From Oreohelix idahoensis (taxonomy: Eukaryota > Mollusca > Gastropoda > Stylommatophora > Oreohelicidae), in NCBI GenBank assembly GCA_024509875.1, contig JAMPIV010011339.1, positions 1 through 64,000 on the forward strand: DNA of 64,000 nucleotides. The letters are read 5' to 3'. A model generated the notes under the pieces. It did no database searches. It was not told where the DNA came from and was given only the letters and a program-made list of their open reading frames with translations. This document shows positions 45,786 through 59,090 of this stretch, one piece after another. The first letter of the stretch is position 1. Each line of letters opens with the position of its first letter. A program made the position numbers and the translations under genes.

Positions 45786-48700
45786 TGACGATACGGTTGT
45801 GCGATCTCAATTCCACTCCTGCAGGATTGCATTACATTCCCGTGCGAGTGATATTTTCTTATTTTTCTCTCCCCTGTCATTATTATGTGGCATATTTTAT
45901 GCACCTTTATTTACTATCTATGCTCAATCTAATGGGGGAAATTCTCTAACACTCTACTCCCCTACGGAAGTATCGGCTAGGGGACTGTCTTTATCTTGTT
46001 TACCATCCCAGACGTGTTCACCTTCCGCCAGGTAATTAGATCGGCCAGCCGATTAAACGTTATCACATAAGCCGGCTGACCCCTTTGAACGTGATCGTCC
46101 AACATTTGACCCCCGATGGATAGCGTCTATCCCTATGTTTGCACAAGACGGGAGATAATGAGGTAATCGCTTCCGATGTACGTTCTGTATCGATTTTACA
46201 GATAAATCTGTCTGGAAACTCAATATTTGCAGACGATAGCATCAGGGCAGTATCAGTGCACAACATTTGTTTGTGAAGATAGCACAAGATGCCGACGGAA
46301 GTCTGACGCAACGATATGAAGAGGTCATCCGGGGATATTAAATTTAATATTTTGAAACACATGAGGGTATTTTTGAAACTTGAAGCCCCCCTACCCACGT
46401 AGTGCTGAACGAGATTCGATTAGATTGGTTGATTTGAGAGGCCGGAATATACTATGTATCTCATTGGAAAATTAGGCGGAAACACAGCTGGAATTTGAAC
46501 TGAGGATTGTGAGATATAATATAGTGAAATAAAAGTCAGTACACACACTGCATCGCAAACGTCAGACTAGCGACTCATAAAAGCCAGACAGAAAACGGAG
46601 ACATTGGACTTAGAAATTCCACAACTATAAGTAACAGATCGAGTATTGGGCAACTTACGAATTTACAAGTAAACCAGCAATTTTAATACAAGACTGGAAA
46701 CTTAGGAATTTGATCACAAGTAATAGAGGAATTAAACAAATGTTTTTCCGGGCCAGTGATTTCGCAGAACATCCGCCGTCAGAGGAATTGTCGTGAAACA
46801 TTCTAAATCCACATATATAAATTAAAAGGTAAATGTAAAGCCTAACACATAAATTCAATAAAAGGGAAAGAAGAATGGTAAAGAACAGTGCTGTCACAAT
46901 GACTGTACTCGAGATCCCCCTTTTCCTGCTTCGTCTGCATATTCTCACGCTTTCACGTTCACTAGTAAAGCCTACAGCAGCATACACGCGTTTCCACAAA
47001 ACAATAAAACGTGTACTGTATTTCTTAGAAAACCTTGAGATACGAAAGCTGCTTAATGACCTAAATTAATACTAGCATTAATTTCATTTTATACACTGCG
47101 TAATGAAAAGACAGATGAACTTAGGGTGGAGAGAGAGAGGGAGGAACGCAGGCAAAACTACCACAGTCTCGCGATATACAATTAATGCCACCCCCAACGC
47201 GAAAGGCATGAAGCACTAGCTTTTTTTCAAATAGACAGTGATAAAAAACACTACCCATACGAGAGTTAGGTTTAAAAACATGAAAAATGCTTATTGGGAA
47301 ACATGACATTATACTGGTTTACGTTTGAAAGCCTGACAGTACCCAGTCACCACATCGTATCGAAGTGAACGGGAGGTAGAAGAAAATGCATATTTTGAAC
47401 GCAGCCCCTTAGTCCCTTAAAACTTATATATTTGGGTTCCTTGGGACTTGCTGACAAAGAATATGTTAAGTGTTGCGCAGATGGTCTAGGAATTAACACA
47501 TTGTAGCCAAAGGAAAATAGTGAGGGTGTCAGACAACACCAAATCAGAATCGCACAGTGGCATGTTTTGAAACCACCATTTTACGGGAAATAGGCCACCA
47601 TGTTAACTCCTATTTGATTGGCGGGAATGATATGTAAGGCTAAACATGATTAGTCGGGCTCCCCAAATACGCGATGAATTTTGTGTTGTTAGGGGAGACG
47701 GAAGGAAGGGTACTTCTTTTCAAACGCTTGTGTAAACATGGCTCGATTGGTTAGCCCCGCCAATATAGTCAATTAGGAGCGTCAGTTCAGTGCCACATTT
47801 TAATTTTCTAAACTTAACTAAAGAAACAGTGCGTTGAGAGAACCAGCTTATATTTTTCTTAAATAAAAGCCTGGGACAGAGGCAGATTTCGGAATTTGTG
47901 CCATTATTACCATCGCCAGTCAACGTATTTGTGTATTATTTCCATGAATTGTGGTAAGCTTGACATATTTGATATCTTTTTAATGAAAATTGAATGTAAA
48001 TTGATAATTTATGTCTGTATATGTGTGTGGTTCAGTAGAACAAAACATGAGGCAAAGCCCTAGGTAAGTGCTCCAACCTGAACAGAACGTGTCGGAGAAC
48101 CCCCCTTAAAAAAAACTGCATGTGAATTGCCAAACAGTACACTGACACCTATCTTATTGACTAGATAGAACTAATGCTGGAATTGCAGAGGCGTAGTAAC
48201 CATTTAGGAGGAGTATACTGGTGTAAATTGTTTCAGATGAAGCTGGCAGTTGGCCTACCGCTCTGAACTCAGTGTTTGTTATGTATTGTGTTCAGTGAGG
48301 AAATAGATTATAAATTAGTTCTGAAATACGAGGTACACCCTTCTTGTTTCAGGGACCGTGGTCCTAAGTTATTGAAGCAGCACCTGGTCTGAGTTTTGCT
48401 GAATCCAGAGGCTGACAGCATACTCCTTGGTCCAGATAGCGACCAGTGAGGTGTCTCCAGAACACAGTGAAGCAATCGAGCAGAGGAGTCGTTTCCTGCC
48501 GCCATCACGAACGATAGGCTTCTGTGGCCAGAGCAGCTCAACATTATGTGCCCCCCCCTCTAAAATTGGCATTATATTAAACACAGAGGGACAATAAATT
48601 GTTTCAATTGACAGGAACTGTGAAATTTTCCCAATACTATTTCCTCCATAAGCAAACACTTGAAGTCATGATGAAAAACAACAACCAAGCTTGAACAAGG

Positions 48701-50278
48701 GTTGCCCAGTATTACCTCATAGTACCATTCTAGTCCACAACTTACACACATAGGATAAATTATAACAATAAAATATGTCAATACAAATATCATATTTATA
48801 AACTGTGTATATACTACTTGTAATTACATTTGATTGTGATTCCAGGTTCACTGTGTAGTTGAATCAGGATATCTATTATTGAAAGGAATTAATACATATA
48901 TTTTTAAACTTTACACTTGACTCACTTAAGATATTCTTATAGAGTGTTATATGTGTGTGAGTGTCACAGTGTTGTAAAGTGTTGTGGAATAAATTAAATT
49001 GTTTATCTGTCTGTTGTTGTTGTGACCTACACTTCATCATTTTCATAACCCTAGACATTCAACGTAGTCATCACAATATTCCAAAATAATTCTCACTGAG
49101 GTATAAATGTGGTAGCAAGTAAGGTTATCTGTAATACACCACACTTATTAGATACAGATACCTTCACAGCTGATCTCAGTCATTACACTAAGTCCCCTAT
49201 AAATATTTATATCATCCCACTTTACCACAGGAATTAACTCTAATTTCCCAGACCAAGTCATAGAGGAATTAAACAAACGTTTTCCCAGGCCAGTGATTTC
49301 ACAGAACACATGCCGTCAGAGGAATTAACTCTAATTTCCAGACCTAAGTGATTTCGAAGCATCTAATACAGAGCTGTGTCCAGTCTAAATCTGAGCAAGG
49401 AGATTGTGTATTCCCAAAATTTTGGGGTAAGTGTAAACAATTAATTTACTAATGTAAATGTTACAGGTTTCTTGCTAAGTGGTTGTATATGAGGCTGGCA
49501 ACCTCAACATATGAAAACAGTATATGCATAAATCACTTCTGCAAGAGCTGGTGATTGTTTCTGACTAGTCGTGCGAAAACCCCACAGCAGGACTCCGACT
49601 GAAGCAGTAATGAGTGATGATTACCTCATGTGTGCCTCAAGTGTAGCATTTCACTTTTGAGATGTATGTAACTTGTTAATGTTAATTCAGGCACAAATCA
49701 TATTCTTACTGTCAAGACATGTGTTATCCGTTAATCCTCAGAGTAATATTGGTGAATTTTAACCATCTTCTCGGAGTTACGTTGTGCGTACTCGAGAATT
49801 AAATTCTTCTGAGAGTTTAAAATTGGTGGGCGGACAACGGGAACGTGAGCTTGTTAGAGTGCACCAAACAAATTTACTCAGCAGAAGGCATTTTGTTTTT
49901 CTATTTTTCTAAAGTTCGTGGTTACAAGCCATCAGACGATGTGTGGTACTAACGCCGCTAGTGTGAAAGAAAAGCATCCACCCGAACCGCCTACAGTGGA
50001 AGAGAGTGTGGAGAAGGCTTTCGTCATCACAGAATTGATGAACCACAGCTGCAGGACTCAGCTAGAGTTAAGTTTCTTGTAAAATAAGCGAAAGCAACTG
50101 ACTTTTGATAAATCCTCACCTACGTCTCCGTGACAAAAACTTTTATCTAAATTTCACCAAATTTTCCATATTTATTTTAATTGTTAAAGACTAATGCATT
50201 ATTAAAATTGTTACATGTTGTTTTAAAACTAAACAAGCATAGTCGCTCCAGTTTGTTATATGTAAGAAAGCAAACGTA
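45786..50278. other. No gene recognised
   Basis: About 4.5 kb without a recognisable gene. It contains one short direct repeat pair (46722-46800 and 49258-49330), a GA-rich run near 47130, and mixed AT-rich DNA. Short frames at 46063, 46655 and 48308 have no motif. Confidence 0.4.
46722..46800. repeat. 75-bp direct repeat, copy 1 (partner 49258-49330)
   Basis: Shares ATAGAGGAATTAAACAAA, TTTTCCCAGGCCAGTGATTT-like sequence and GCCGTCAGAGGAATT with 49258-49330. The spacing of about 2.5 kb and same orientation could mark ends of an element, but no coding sequence lies between. Confidence 0.7.
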
Positions 50279-50692
50279 ACAGACATGATATAATAGATAC
50301 AACATGGCAAATAGGAGAATCATTAGAATTTACATAAAGCGTTGAAGACGTCTCAAGTAGTTATATGTGGGTGTTTTTACATCGAACCTTTGTGTTACAC
50401 ATACATAAAAAAATTTTAAGCTTTCTAAAAGACATTGGCATATAATGATATGGTATACCCTGCCAAAAATGAGAATTATTGAAATTTACAAAATGTGTGA
50501 GGAATACCATTCAAGTAGAGCAATATGGTTGTTTTTACATGGAGGTTTTTATCAGAATATTGTTTGCCATCCAAAAAAAGCTAGTGGAGTGAAAATATTA
50601 AATATAGCATCACAAATACAATAGTCGTATGGTATAAGTATACAGAAAGCACAAAATTGAGTTTGGGACTGTGTGGAATCCCCCATACATAC

Positions 50693-50771
50693 ATACATAC
50701 ATACATACATACATACATACATACATACATACATACATACATACATACATACATACATACATACATACATA
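50693..50771. repeat. (ATAC)n tetranucleotide microsatellite
   Basis: Pure ATAC repeats inside the left half of the fold-back element; the complement of the (GTAT)n in the right half. Confidence 0.97.
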
Positions 50772-50963
50772 AAGAAATAAACATAACAACATACACACAC
50801 ACACAACATCCTCCCAAATACATAATATAATAATCACATTACATACATACATAAATACATAAACAACACAAAACAAACAACACACACACGTGTATGTTTA
50901 TGTATATGTATATGTATATATATATTATTTAAATTATATTTATATATAATATATAATATATAT

Positions 50964-50999
<36 letters not shown>

Positions 51000-51045
51000 T
51001 CACAGATATATATATATATTATATATATGTGTGTGTGTGGTGTGG

Positions 51046-51046
51046 C

Positions 51047-51085
<39 letters not shown>

Positions 51086-51292
51086 TATGTATGTATGTAT
51101 GTATGTATGTATGTATGTATGTATGTATGTATGTATGTATGTATGTATGTATGTATGTATGTATGTATTTATGTATGTATGTATGTATGTATGTATGTAT
51201 GTATGTATGTATGTATGTATGTATGTATGTATGTATGTATGTATGTATGTATGTATGTATGTATGTATGTATGTATGTATGTATGTATGTAT
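51046..51292. repeat. (GCGT)n then (GTAT)n microsatellite
   Basis: GCGT tetranucleotides (51046-51084) pass directly into GTAT tetranucleotides (51085-51292). Confidence 0.97.
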
Positions 51293-51679
51293 TTTATGTT
51301 GGTGTTTTTGTGTTTGTTATGTGTGGTTTTGTTTGTATGGTGTTATTTTTTTTATTTGTGTGTTTTTATGTTTGTATGTATGTGGTTTTTGTTGTGTGTT
51401 ATGTTTTGTATTTTTTTATGTAATGTATGTTGTATTTTGTTGCATTATGCATGAATGGCATGCATTTTTTGCATTTGCATTTTTGTTTTTTTGTAGTTTT
51501 TTTGTGTGTTTTTTGCATTTTTGCATTTTGTATTTTTTGGTTTTTTATGTATGTTTGTTGTTTTACCCGTTTTGTTTGGGTTTTTGTTGTATTTTTTTTT
51601 TTTTTTATTTTTTTATTAATGTTGTGTTTTTGTATTTGGTTTGTATGTATGTATGTTTTGTATGTTTTGATGGTGATAT

Positions 51680-51774
51680 GTTGTATGTATGTATGTATGT
51701 ATGTATGTATGTATGTATGTATGTATGTATGTATGTTGTATGTATGTATGTATGTATGTATGTATGTGATTCTG

Positions 51775-51805
<31 letters not shown>

Positions 51806-52130
51806 TGTATGTATGTATGTATGTATGTATGTATGTATGTATGTATGTATGTATGTATGTATGTATGTATGTATGTATGTATGTATGCATGTATGTATGT
51901 ATGTATGTATGCATGCATGTATGTATGTATGTATGTATGTATGTATGTATGTTTTTATGTATGTATGTATGTATGTATGTATGTATGTATGTATGTATGT
52001 ATGTATGTATGTATGTATGTATGTATGTATGTATGTATGTATGTATGTATGTATGTATGTATGTATGTATGTATGTATGTATGTATGTATGTATGTATTT
52101 ATGTATGTATGTATGTATGTATGTTTCCAC
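51680..52130. repeat. (GTAT)n tetranucleotide microsatellite
   Basis: About 450 bp of GTAT repeats with rare GCAT and GTTT variants and one short interruption near 51768. Confidence 0.97.
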
Positions 52131-52525
52131 ACAGTCTAAACTCAATTGTGCTTCTCTGTATACTATACCATACGACTATTGTATTTGGTGCTATATTTAA
52201 TATCTCACTCCACTAGCTGTCAAAGTTTTTTTATGGCAAACAAAATTCTGATAAAACCTCCATGTAAAAACAACCATATTGCTCTACTTGAATGGTATTC
52301 CTCACACATTTTGTAAATTTCAATAATTCTCATTTTTGGCAGGGTATACCATATCATTATATGCCAATGTCTTTTAGAAAGCTTAAAATTTTTTTATGTA
52401 TGTGTAACACAAAGGTTCGATGTAAAAACACCCACATATAAACTACTTGAGACGTCTTCAACGCTTTATGTAAATTCTAATGATTCTCATATTTGCCATG
52501 TTGTATCTATTATATAATGTCTGTA

Positions 52526-52526
52526 C

Positions 52527-52557
<31 letters not shown>

Positions 52558-52733
52558 TGTATGTATGTATGTATGTATGTATGTATGTATGTATGTATGT
52601 ATGTATGTATGTATGTATGTATGTATGTATGTATGTATGTATGTATGTATGTATGTATGTATGTGTGTATGTGTGTATGTATGTATGTATGTATGTATGT
52701 ATGTATGTATGTATGTATGTATATATATATATA
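52526..52733. repeat. (GTAT)n microsatellite outside the fold-back element
   Basis: Starts right after the right arm of the fold-back element and ends in a short (TA)n. Confidence 0.97.
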
Positions 52734-53084
52734 GTTACCTCTAAACAGAGCTATTACTTATACGAGGATTTCGTTGGATTACACTAACTGGGGGGCTTGA
52801 ACGGGCTAAACCATTGCTTACATTGTTCACAAAAGGCGACGGACCAGATATAATGCGTTAACAATTGTGCAGCACAATGCAACATTGTTCGTGACTTTTG
52901 GAAATATCTTGTGAATGGTCCGTTACGGTAGAAGTGTCATTAATCTTCTATATACATCTCTGCCAAGAGTAATCTTGCGCGCAGGCAGATACCTTGGAAG
53001 CCAATATTAAGTACTCTTGAGTTATGGTCACTATTGGACCACTTCTGCAAAGCAGGGGAGGCAATCCGACACACCTACCAGGCA
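52734..53084. other. No gene recognised
   Basis: Spacer before F1 copy C. Confidence 0.35.
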
Positions 53085-53173
53085 TGTCGTAGAAAGCGAC
53101 TAAGGAGGGTTGGGCATGGGGCTGGTAACCCCATCTTGTAAAAAAATGTAAACCACAAAATACTTCAACAAAC

Positions 53174-54117
53174 ATGGACAAGTCAATTAAGGAAAATAAA
53201 ACACAGCCATCCAAGACAGGGGAAGGTCCTCTCGCAGGGAGGCGTATGATGCAACACAGAGAAAGCCGAAAGGAGTTACTGACTAACCTTCTTTCTTCTA
53301 GGAGAACCTCCAGATTTGGCACCTGGAATGTTCGGACATTGAACGAACAAGGGATAGCGGCACAAGTAGCAACAGAAATGAGGGAACATAAAATCGAGGT
53401 TCTGGGACTGTATGAAACAAAGTGGAAGGGGGTAGACAGGAAGAAACTCATCACAGGTGAATTGGTGCTGTCCTCAGGACAATAAGACGAAAGTTCACAC
53501 CACAGTGAAGGGGTAGCTCTTATGTTATCTAAAGAAGCACAGAAAGCACTCATTGAATGGGAAGCCGTTGGACCCAGAATAATAACAGCTACTTTTAAAA
53601 CAACTAAAAAGGAAATAAATGTAAATGTCTTCCAATGTTATGCACCAACTAATGACAAAGAAGAGTCTGTGAAAGGAGCATTTTATACTAGACTGCAGGA
53701 AATTATGGAGAAAGTAAAAAAAAGAGACATTACAATTTTGATCGGTGACATGAATGCAAAGATAGATACAGTCAACACCGGCTTTGAAAGAAGTCATCGG
53801 AAAACATGGGCTAGGAATAATGAATGAAAATGGGGAACTATTCTTAAACTTCTGTGCTTCAAATCAACTGGCTATAGCAGGAAGCATGTTTCCACATATG
53901 AGAATACACAAGGCAACATGGATATCACCAGACCATAGAACAGAAAATCAGATTGATCATATATGCATAAACAAGAAGTTAAGATCATCATTGCAGGATG
54001 TAAAGGTATATAGAGGAGCAGATGTGGCATCAGATCACCACCTTCTGATAGCCAAAGTAAAAATGAAACTCAAGAGATATGCAACTGTAGCAAAGTTTGA
54101 TTTGCTGGGGAGGTTAT
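53174..54117 (+). pseudogene. F1 copy C endonuclease half
   Basis: Start ATG 53174 (MDKSIKENKTQPSKTG). APE-type endonuclease motifs: FGTWNVRTLN near 53315, LGLYETKWKG near 53405, CYAPTND near 53635, ILIGDMNAKI near 53735, and the SDHH box near 54030. A TAA at 53483-53485 and a one-base shift near 53790 break the frame. The sequence stops being F1 at about 54117. Confidence 0.85.
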
Positions 54118-56650
54118 GATGGTATCCTAAAAGAATGAAATCCGTGTCTGTATTAACCGTGTGAGGTCAAGCACATGTAGGCCCCTGACTCTATAAATGA
54201 TGATGATGAATTATGTGCAGGGAACTTAACGCTACCTCCCTAGATCTCACACGGTCACTATTTTGGCTCTAGTGTCTGGTGTATGATGTACCTAGTGTCT
54301 AGGGGAGAAATGAAATGATGGTACTCAACACAAAAACACTTTAATTTTCTATGAGGAAGTGAATAAAACCAGTGGTTAAGTTTTTCTTTAAAATGAATAT
54401 TTTTTCTGTACAATTTAATCTGCCTGTCCAGCCATATCTTTTGGACAGGTCTTTGAAAATGAGGACATGATAGTTTACAGAAAAGATCAACTAAAATATC
54501 TGGACTCTTTGTCCACTAACTATAAAGTTAATATATATCTTTCCTATTGGAATGTTCACAGCTTACACTTTATTAATCTAAGAGGGAGAGTCACTGTGTA
54601 TGAGGGGCTGTAGTTTCACCATACCCCATAAACTTCCTGAGTATGATTTTGAAATACCAGAGTTTATTCAATGAAAGTGTCAGATATACCCAGATGCTTA
54701 ACACATCACCTGGGGTTCCTTGTGGAATGATAATACAGTATGATGTTGCAGAAAATCTCAATCTCGCAAAATGCCCAAGCTCCTCCCGTTATCTTTTGAC
54801 AGCATAAACGAATGGTCGGAGACTTGATGGCTTTATTCTCACTCAGCAGGTTTCCTGTTACCAGCTGGCAACAGGAAATAAAACCTCTGCAACAAAAGGA
54901 CACCCTGGCCTTTTATATCTGATCACTTATTATATTTATTATTTTCCTACGGTGATATGGGGTCCGCCTCGCGTGCATTACGGGTGCACTCGCCCCTAAT
55001 TTTACATGACTCACACCTTGCTGTGACCACACATCAGGTCCCTATGGCAGATACGCCACTGTACGTTTACATAGTTTTCCTCAATAAAATAATGTGGAGT
55101 AACCACATTTCCTTTTGTATGATTTTCTCTTCTTTTCCTTTTTTAAATATAAATGCTTCAGGCATGTTGAACAGTGTTCATGCAACACGGAGGCTTACTA
55201 ATATATTCTAATGCAATAATATGACAACATAATCATGACAACATACATCAGTTAGATACATTTCAATGTGAGGACTCAACAATGTCTGCTCCCGGCACGT
55301 CCTTCACTTTTCCCAATAGCAGTATCTAACTTGGCAGTGGGATTAAACATATTAAATTCATAAAGCATTCTTACCACACATTTTCAAGAAATATAAACAA
55401 ATGACGCTGACTTGCAAAGAGGTAGCCTCAGTTTCTTCTTCACTGTCCAGACTGTGAATACTTCTTTATTTAATTTTACAATTAACACAGCTGATCTCAG
55501 CGTATTTGAATGAAAAGTTTTGTTCAACTGGCAATGAATAGTGAAAGCCTTTTGCTAATATTTATTAGCACTGGCCAATCGAAAGCTTGCGACTACCAGA
55601 ATTCAAATGTAGTTTTTGAAAAACAAAAATAATTCCAAACAAACTCTGCGTCTGGAAGTCGATTGGCCAGTCTGCTTTAGTTATGCCAATACAAAAAGAT
55701 GTTTCGTTTTGGATTACATTTTCCTACCGCTCCCCTCTCCTCCTATACTCTTGTTACCCAAGCGAATTTGAATTTACCTCAATGCCTCTTTTCTAAGCTG
55801 CCGTCCCCACTAACGTTATGAAAAAAAAACAAGCAGGAACAACAGTCTGTCTGGTCGCGCGTCCGTAGACATTTAGTATTTTCTCAATAACTTGGCTAAT
55901 ACGGGGTCTACCATATTATTTAAAACACATTCTTGCTCAGTGGACTCTAAGCTATACTACCATATGATTTTTATGGTCAGTTTCATTATGGTTTAGATTT
56001 TCAATTTTGTCACCGGCAATCGTCAAATAAAAATTTTACACAAGACGGCCATCTTTCCCCCCTTTCTCATCTCTCGCTAGCATGTATTTTCAAATAACTA
56101 CTTGTTTTAGTGACGTCAGTAATACTACCGCGAGGAGGAAATAAAATTGTCTGCGTGTTTGCCTCTGTTGGCTTTGCCGCAGCGTGTATATATGCATGGC
56201 ATAATGTGTCAAGCGAAGCGGGGTTTTGAGCGGCGGGTATTTGAATAGGCGTTAAATATTTGTATTGTCTCGTGTTATACTACCAAAAAATTTAAGGATT
56301 ACTACTTACTACCAGCGTTAAAGTTAACTATTTCGTTAATTCAGACAGTAGTTTGGCGGCACACTTCCGCAAAATCGTTAATTGTAAGTCTTGCCGCAGT
56401 CTCTATCAGATCGGGCAAAATGTTAAAAATGTATGTCACAAGGAAAGCGAGGAGGTTTAAACGGTGGGATCGGTTCTAAGCCCGTCCACGGCACAAAATT
56501 CAGCGCTATGCTGGCGTGTGAGAGTATCACCGTCAGACACAATCGGGCGGGTTTATTTGTCATCATTTTATGACTAAAATCTTACTAAAATGAGCGATTA
56601 TTCTCGCAGATTTTACTACAGCAACAATGCAAATTTATAGATAACAATTT
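54118..56650. mobile_element. 2.5-kb insertion of unknown type in F1 copy C
   Basis: F1 reads AAGTTTGAT before and AATTTAATG after the insert, compatible with a short target duplication. Inside, I find no long frame, no terminal inverted repeat at the junctions and no LTR pair. It contains an ATGATGATGAA run near 54202 and GC-richer stretches near 56200-56560. Type undetermined. Confidence 0.6.
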
Positions 56651-58654
56651 AATGTAGGACATCTAAGAAATCAAGAAACAAGAGACAAATTTGCGGTCAC
56701 AATATCCAACAAATTCCAAGTGCTCCAACAGCTGGAAGATGTAGTGAATACAGAAGACTATTGGCAGAAAATCAAAATTGTATGTAATGAGACATGTGGA
56801 GAAATACTGGGGAAAAGGGAACGACAACAAAAAGCATGGATAACAACAGAAACCATCAAAAAGATAAAAGACAGAAAAAACAAGAAAGCAGATTTAAACA
56901 CAAGTAAAACCAGAAGTTCCAAAGCCAAGGCTCAAGAAGTGTACACAGAAGCAAACAAAGAAGTAAAAAGAAGTATCAAAAGAGACAAGAGGAAGTATAT
57001 TGAGGAGTTGGCAAGAGAGGTAGAAGATGCTGCAGCCAATGGACATATAAGAGAACTGTATAACAGCACAAAGAAGCTAACAGGGAAATACAAGCAAACA
57101 AGTTGACTCATAAAAGACAAGAATGGAAAACTGCTCAGCAATATACAAGAGCAAATGAAGAAGTGGACGAAATATTTTGAGGACCTTCTCAATAGACCAG
57201 CTCCACAAGACCCCCCAGACATCCAGCCAGCAGAAGAAGAGCTACAAATTAACTGTGAAAGACCAACGAAGGAAGAAATAAAGAAAGTCATTAAGCTTCT
57301 AAGAGATGGAAAAGCGGCTGGACCAGATGGCATTCCAGCAGAGGCCATCAAAGCAGATATCAACACGGCTACATAGATGTTAAATAAATTACTTGGTAAA
57401 ATCTGGGAAAAGGAAGAGATACCAACAGAATGGAAGGAGGGATATCTGGTTAAGTTGCCTAAAAAGGGAAATTTACAAGAGTGCACAAAATATAGAGGAA
57501 TAATGTTACTATCAGTGCCAGGAAAAGTATTAAACAGGATTATCCTCGAGAGATTAAAAGAGTCCACAGACAAGAAACTGAGAGATGAACAAGCAGGTTT
57601 TCGACAAAACGGATCCTGTACAAACAAGATAGCCACTTTGAGAATAATAGTTGAACAAAGTCTGGAATGGAATACACCACTATACATTGGATTTGTGGAC
57701 TACGAAAAGGCATTTGACAGTGTAGACAGAGAATCACTTTGGAAATTGATGAGGCACTATGGAGTTCCCCTGAAGATCATTAATTTGATAAATAAAACAT
57801 ATAAAGACATGACATGCAGAGTTCTTCATGAAGGACAGCTTAGAGAACCGTTTGAGATAAGACTGGGAGTGCGACAGGGATGCCTCTTGTCTCTATTTCT
57901 TGTCTTACTAGCAATAGACTGGGTTACGAGAACATCGACAAAACACTGAAATGGAATCCAGTGGACTCTGACTAAGCAGCTGGATGATCTGGATTTTGCT
58001 GATGAGTTGGCTCTTCTGTCCCATAACCGTAATCAGAGGCAGGACTAATTGAAAACACTCGATGAGAGGTCACAGCAATTGGGTCTGAAAATACATAGGG
58101 AAAAGACAAAAATAATGAGAATAAATGCAGGTAATGATAACAGGGTTGAACTTGAAGAAACACCACTACAAGATGTAGAATCATACTTATATCTTGGCAG
58201 CAATATAGACAAAGTTAGAGGGACAGGCAGTGATATCAAAATAAGAATACAAAAAGCAAGAGGGGCTTTCATTGCATTGGGAAATATATGGAGATCAAGA
58301 GAAATCGGATCCAACACGAAAATAAGAATCTTCAACTCAAATGTGAAGTCAGTACTATTATATGGCTCTGAAACACGGAGAACAACAAAGACAACAACCA
58401 AAAAGCTACAGACTTTCATAAATGGGTGCTTGCGTAGAATAGAAGGATTAAAATGGTATGACAAGGTTACCAACGCGGAACTGATGACAAGAACCAGACA
58501 AGTGCCAGTGGAACAAGAGATGAGAAGAAGACGATGGCGATGGATAGGACACACACTGAGGAAACCGGTTGATAGCATTACAAGGCAGTCCTTGTTCTGG
58601 AACCTCCAGGGCAAGAGAGGCAGAGGTAGACCAAGAAGCACATGGAGAAGATAG
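56651..58654 (+). pseudogene. F1 copy C linker, reverse transcriptase and C-terminus
   Basis: VGHLRNQETRDKF-like start (56656), then a basic linker with WITTETIKKIKDRKNKKADL. RT proper: GKAAGPDGIPAEAIKAD (57310), YRGIMLLSVPGKVLNRII, IGFVDYEKAFDSVDRESL (57685), and GVRQGCLLSLFLV (57868). The C motif is DLDFADELALL (57985-58015): the second catalytic Asp is Glu (GAG at 58004-58006) where copies A and B keep Asp. Then TYLGSNIDK-like sequence and RRRWRWIGHTLRK (58530). Nonsense codons at 57104, 57374, 57947 and 58045, among others. Confidence 0.87.
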
Positions 58655-58776
58655 ATGGAAACAAAGGTGAAAATGATGAGGAGAACGTGGAAAGAACTTG
58701 AGATGATGGCACGTGACAGGAGGACTTGGCATGTATTTGTTGAAGGCCAATGCTCCTTTGGGAGTGGAGGGTTATG

Positions 58777-58880
58777 ATGATGATACTGGCCCGTGACCCA
58801 AGGATTTCAGTGAAGACGTACAAAGAACAGCACTTTGGGTTCCCTCGGGCATGTCGTAAAATGCGACTGATTTGAGTTTG
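58777..58880 (+). mobile_element. F1-related 5' end fragment
   Basis: ACTGGCCCGTGACCCAAGG and GGCATGTCGTAAAATGCGAC resemble the F1 5' end at 45714 and 15346, directly following the 3' end of copy C. It is diverged, and may be from a related family. Confidence 0.45.
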
Positions 58881-58975
58881 TAAGTGGGACTAGCAACCAC
58901 ATTAAGCATCACAAATTGGTGCAGAAACTCCCAGTGCAAGAATTCATGATGCTCAATAATGAGTGAAAAATGAGA
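58881..58975. other. No gene recognised
   Basis: Short spacer. Confidence 0.3.
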
Positions 58976-59090
58976 CGATGAGATGATGACTATGATGATG
59001 ATAACGGTGGTGGTGATGATTATGATGATGATGATTATGATGATGATAACGGTGGTGGTGATGATTATGATGATGATGATTATGATGGTA
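58976..59090. repeat. (GAT)n-type microsatellite with 54-bp duplication
   Basis: GAT/ATT triplets; a block with GATAACGGTGGTGGTGATGA occurs twice, 54 bp apart. Confidence 0.9.

Larger units (their letters stand above)
50279..52524. mobile_element. Fold-back element with about 400-bp inverted arms around (GTAT)n
   Basis: Left arm 50279-50690 and right arm 52127-52524 are reverse complements at high identity, with outer ends ACAGACAT and ATGTCTGT. The interior holds (ATAC)n at 50693-50771 and (GTAT)n at 51085-51292 and 51680-52130, also mirror-related, plus a T-rich decayed middle. No transposase. It resembles a long-TIR MITE or fold-back element whose core has become a microsatellite. The target duplication is ambiguous. 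Confidence 0.8.
53085..58770 (+). mobile_element. RTE-like LINE F1 copy C, near full length, split by 2.5-kb insert
   Basis: 5' UTR part (GCATGTCGTAGAAAGCGACT near 53086), endonuclease to 54117, then an unrelated insert 54118-56650, then linker, RT and C-terminus to the F1 terminus near 58770. Without the insert the element is about 3.2 kb, the expected size for an RTE-type LINE. It is the most complete F1 copy here. Confidence 0.85.

Noticed and set aside
51027..52139. Frames of MYVC or THTYIH repeats as cysteine-rich proteins
   Set aside because: Direct translation of a (GTAT)n microsatellite in all frames.
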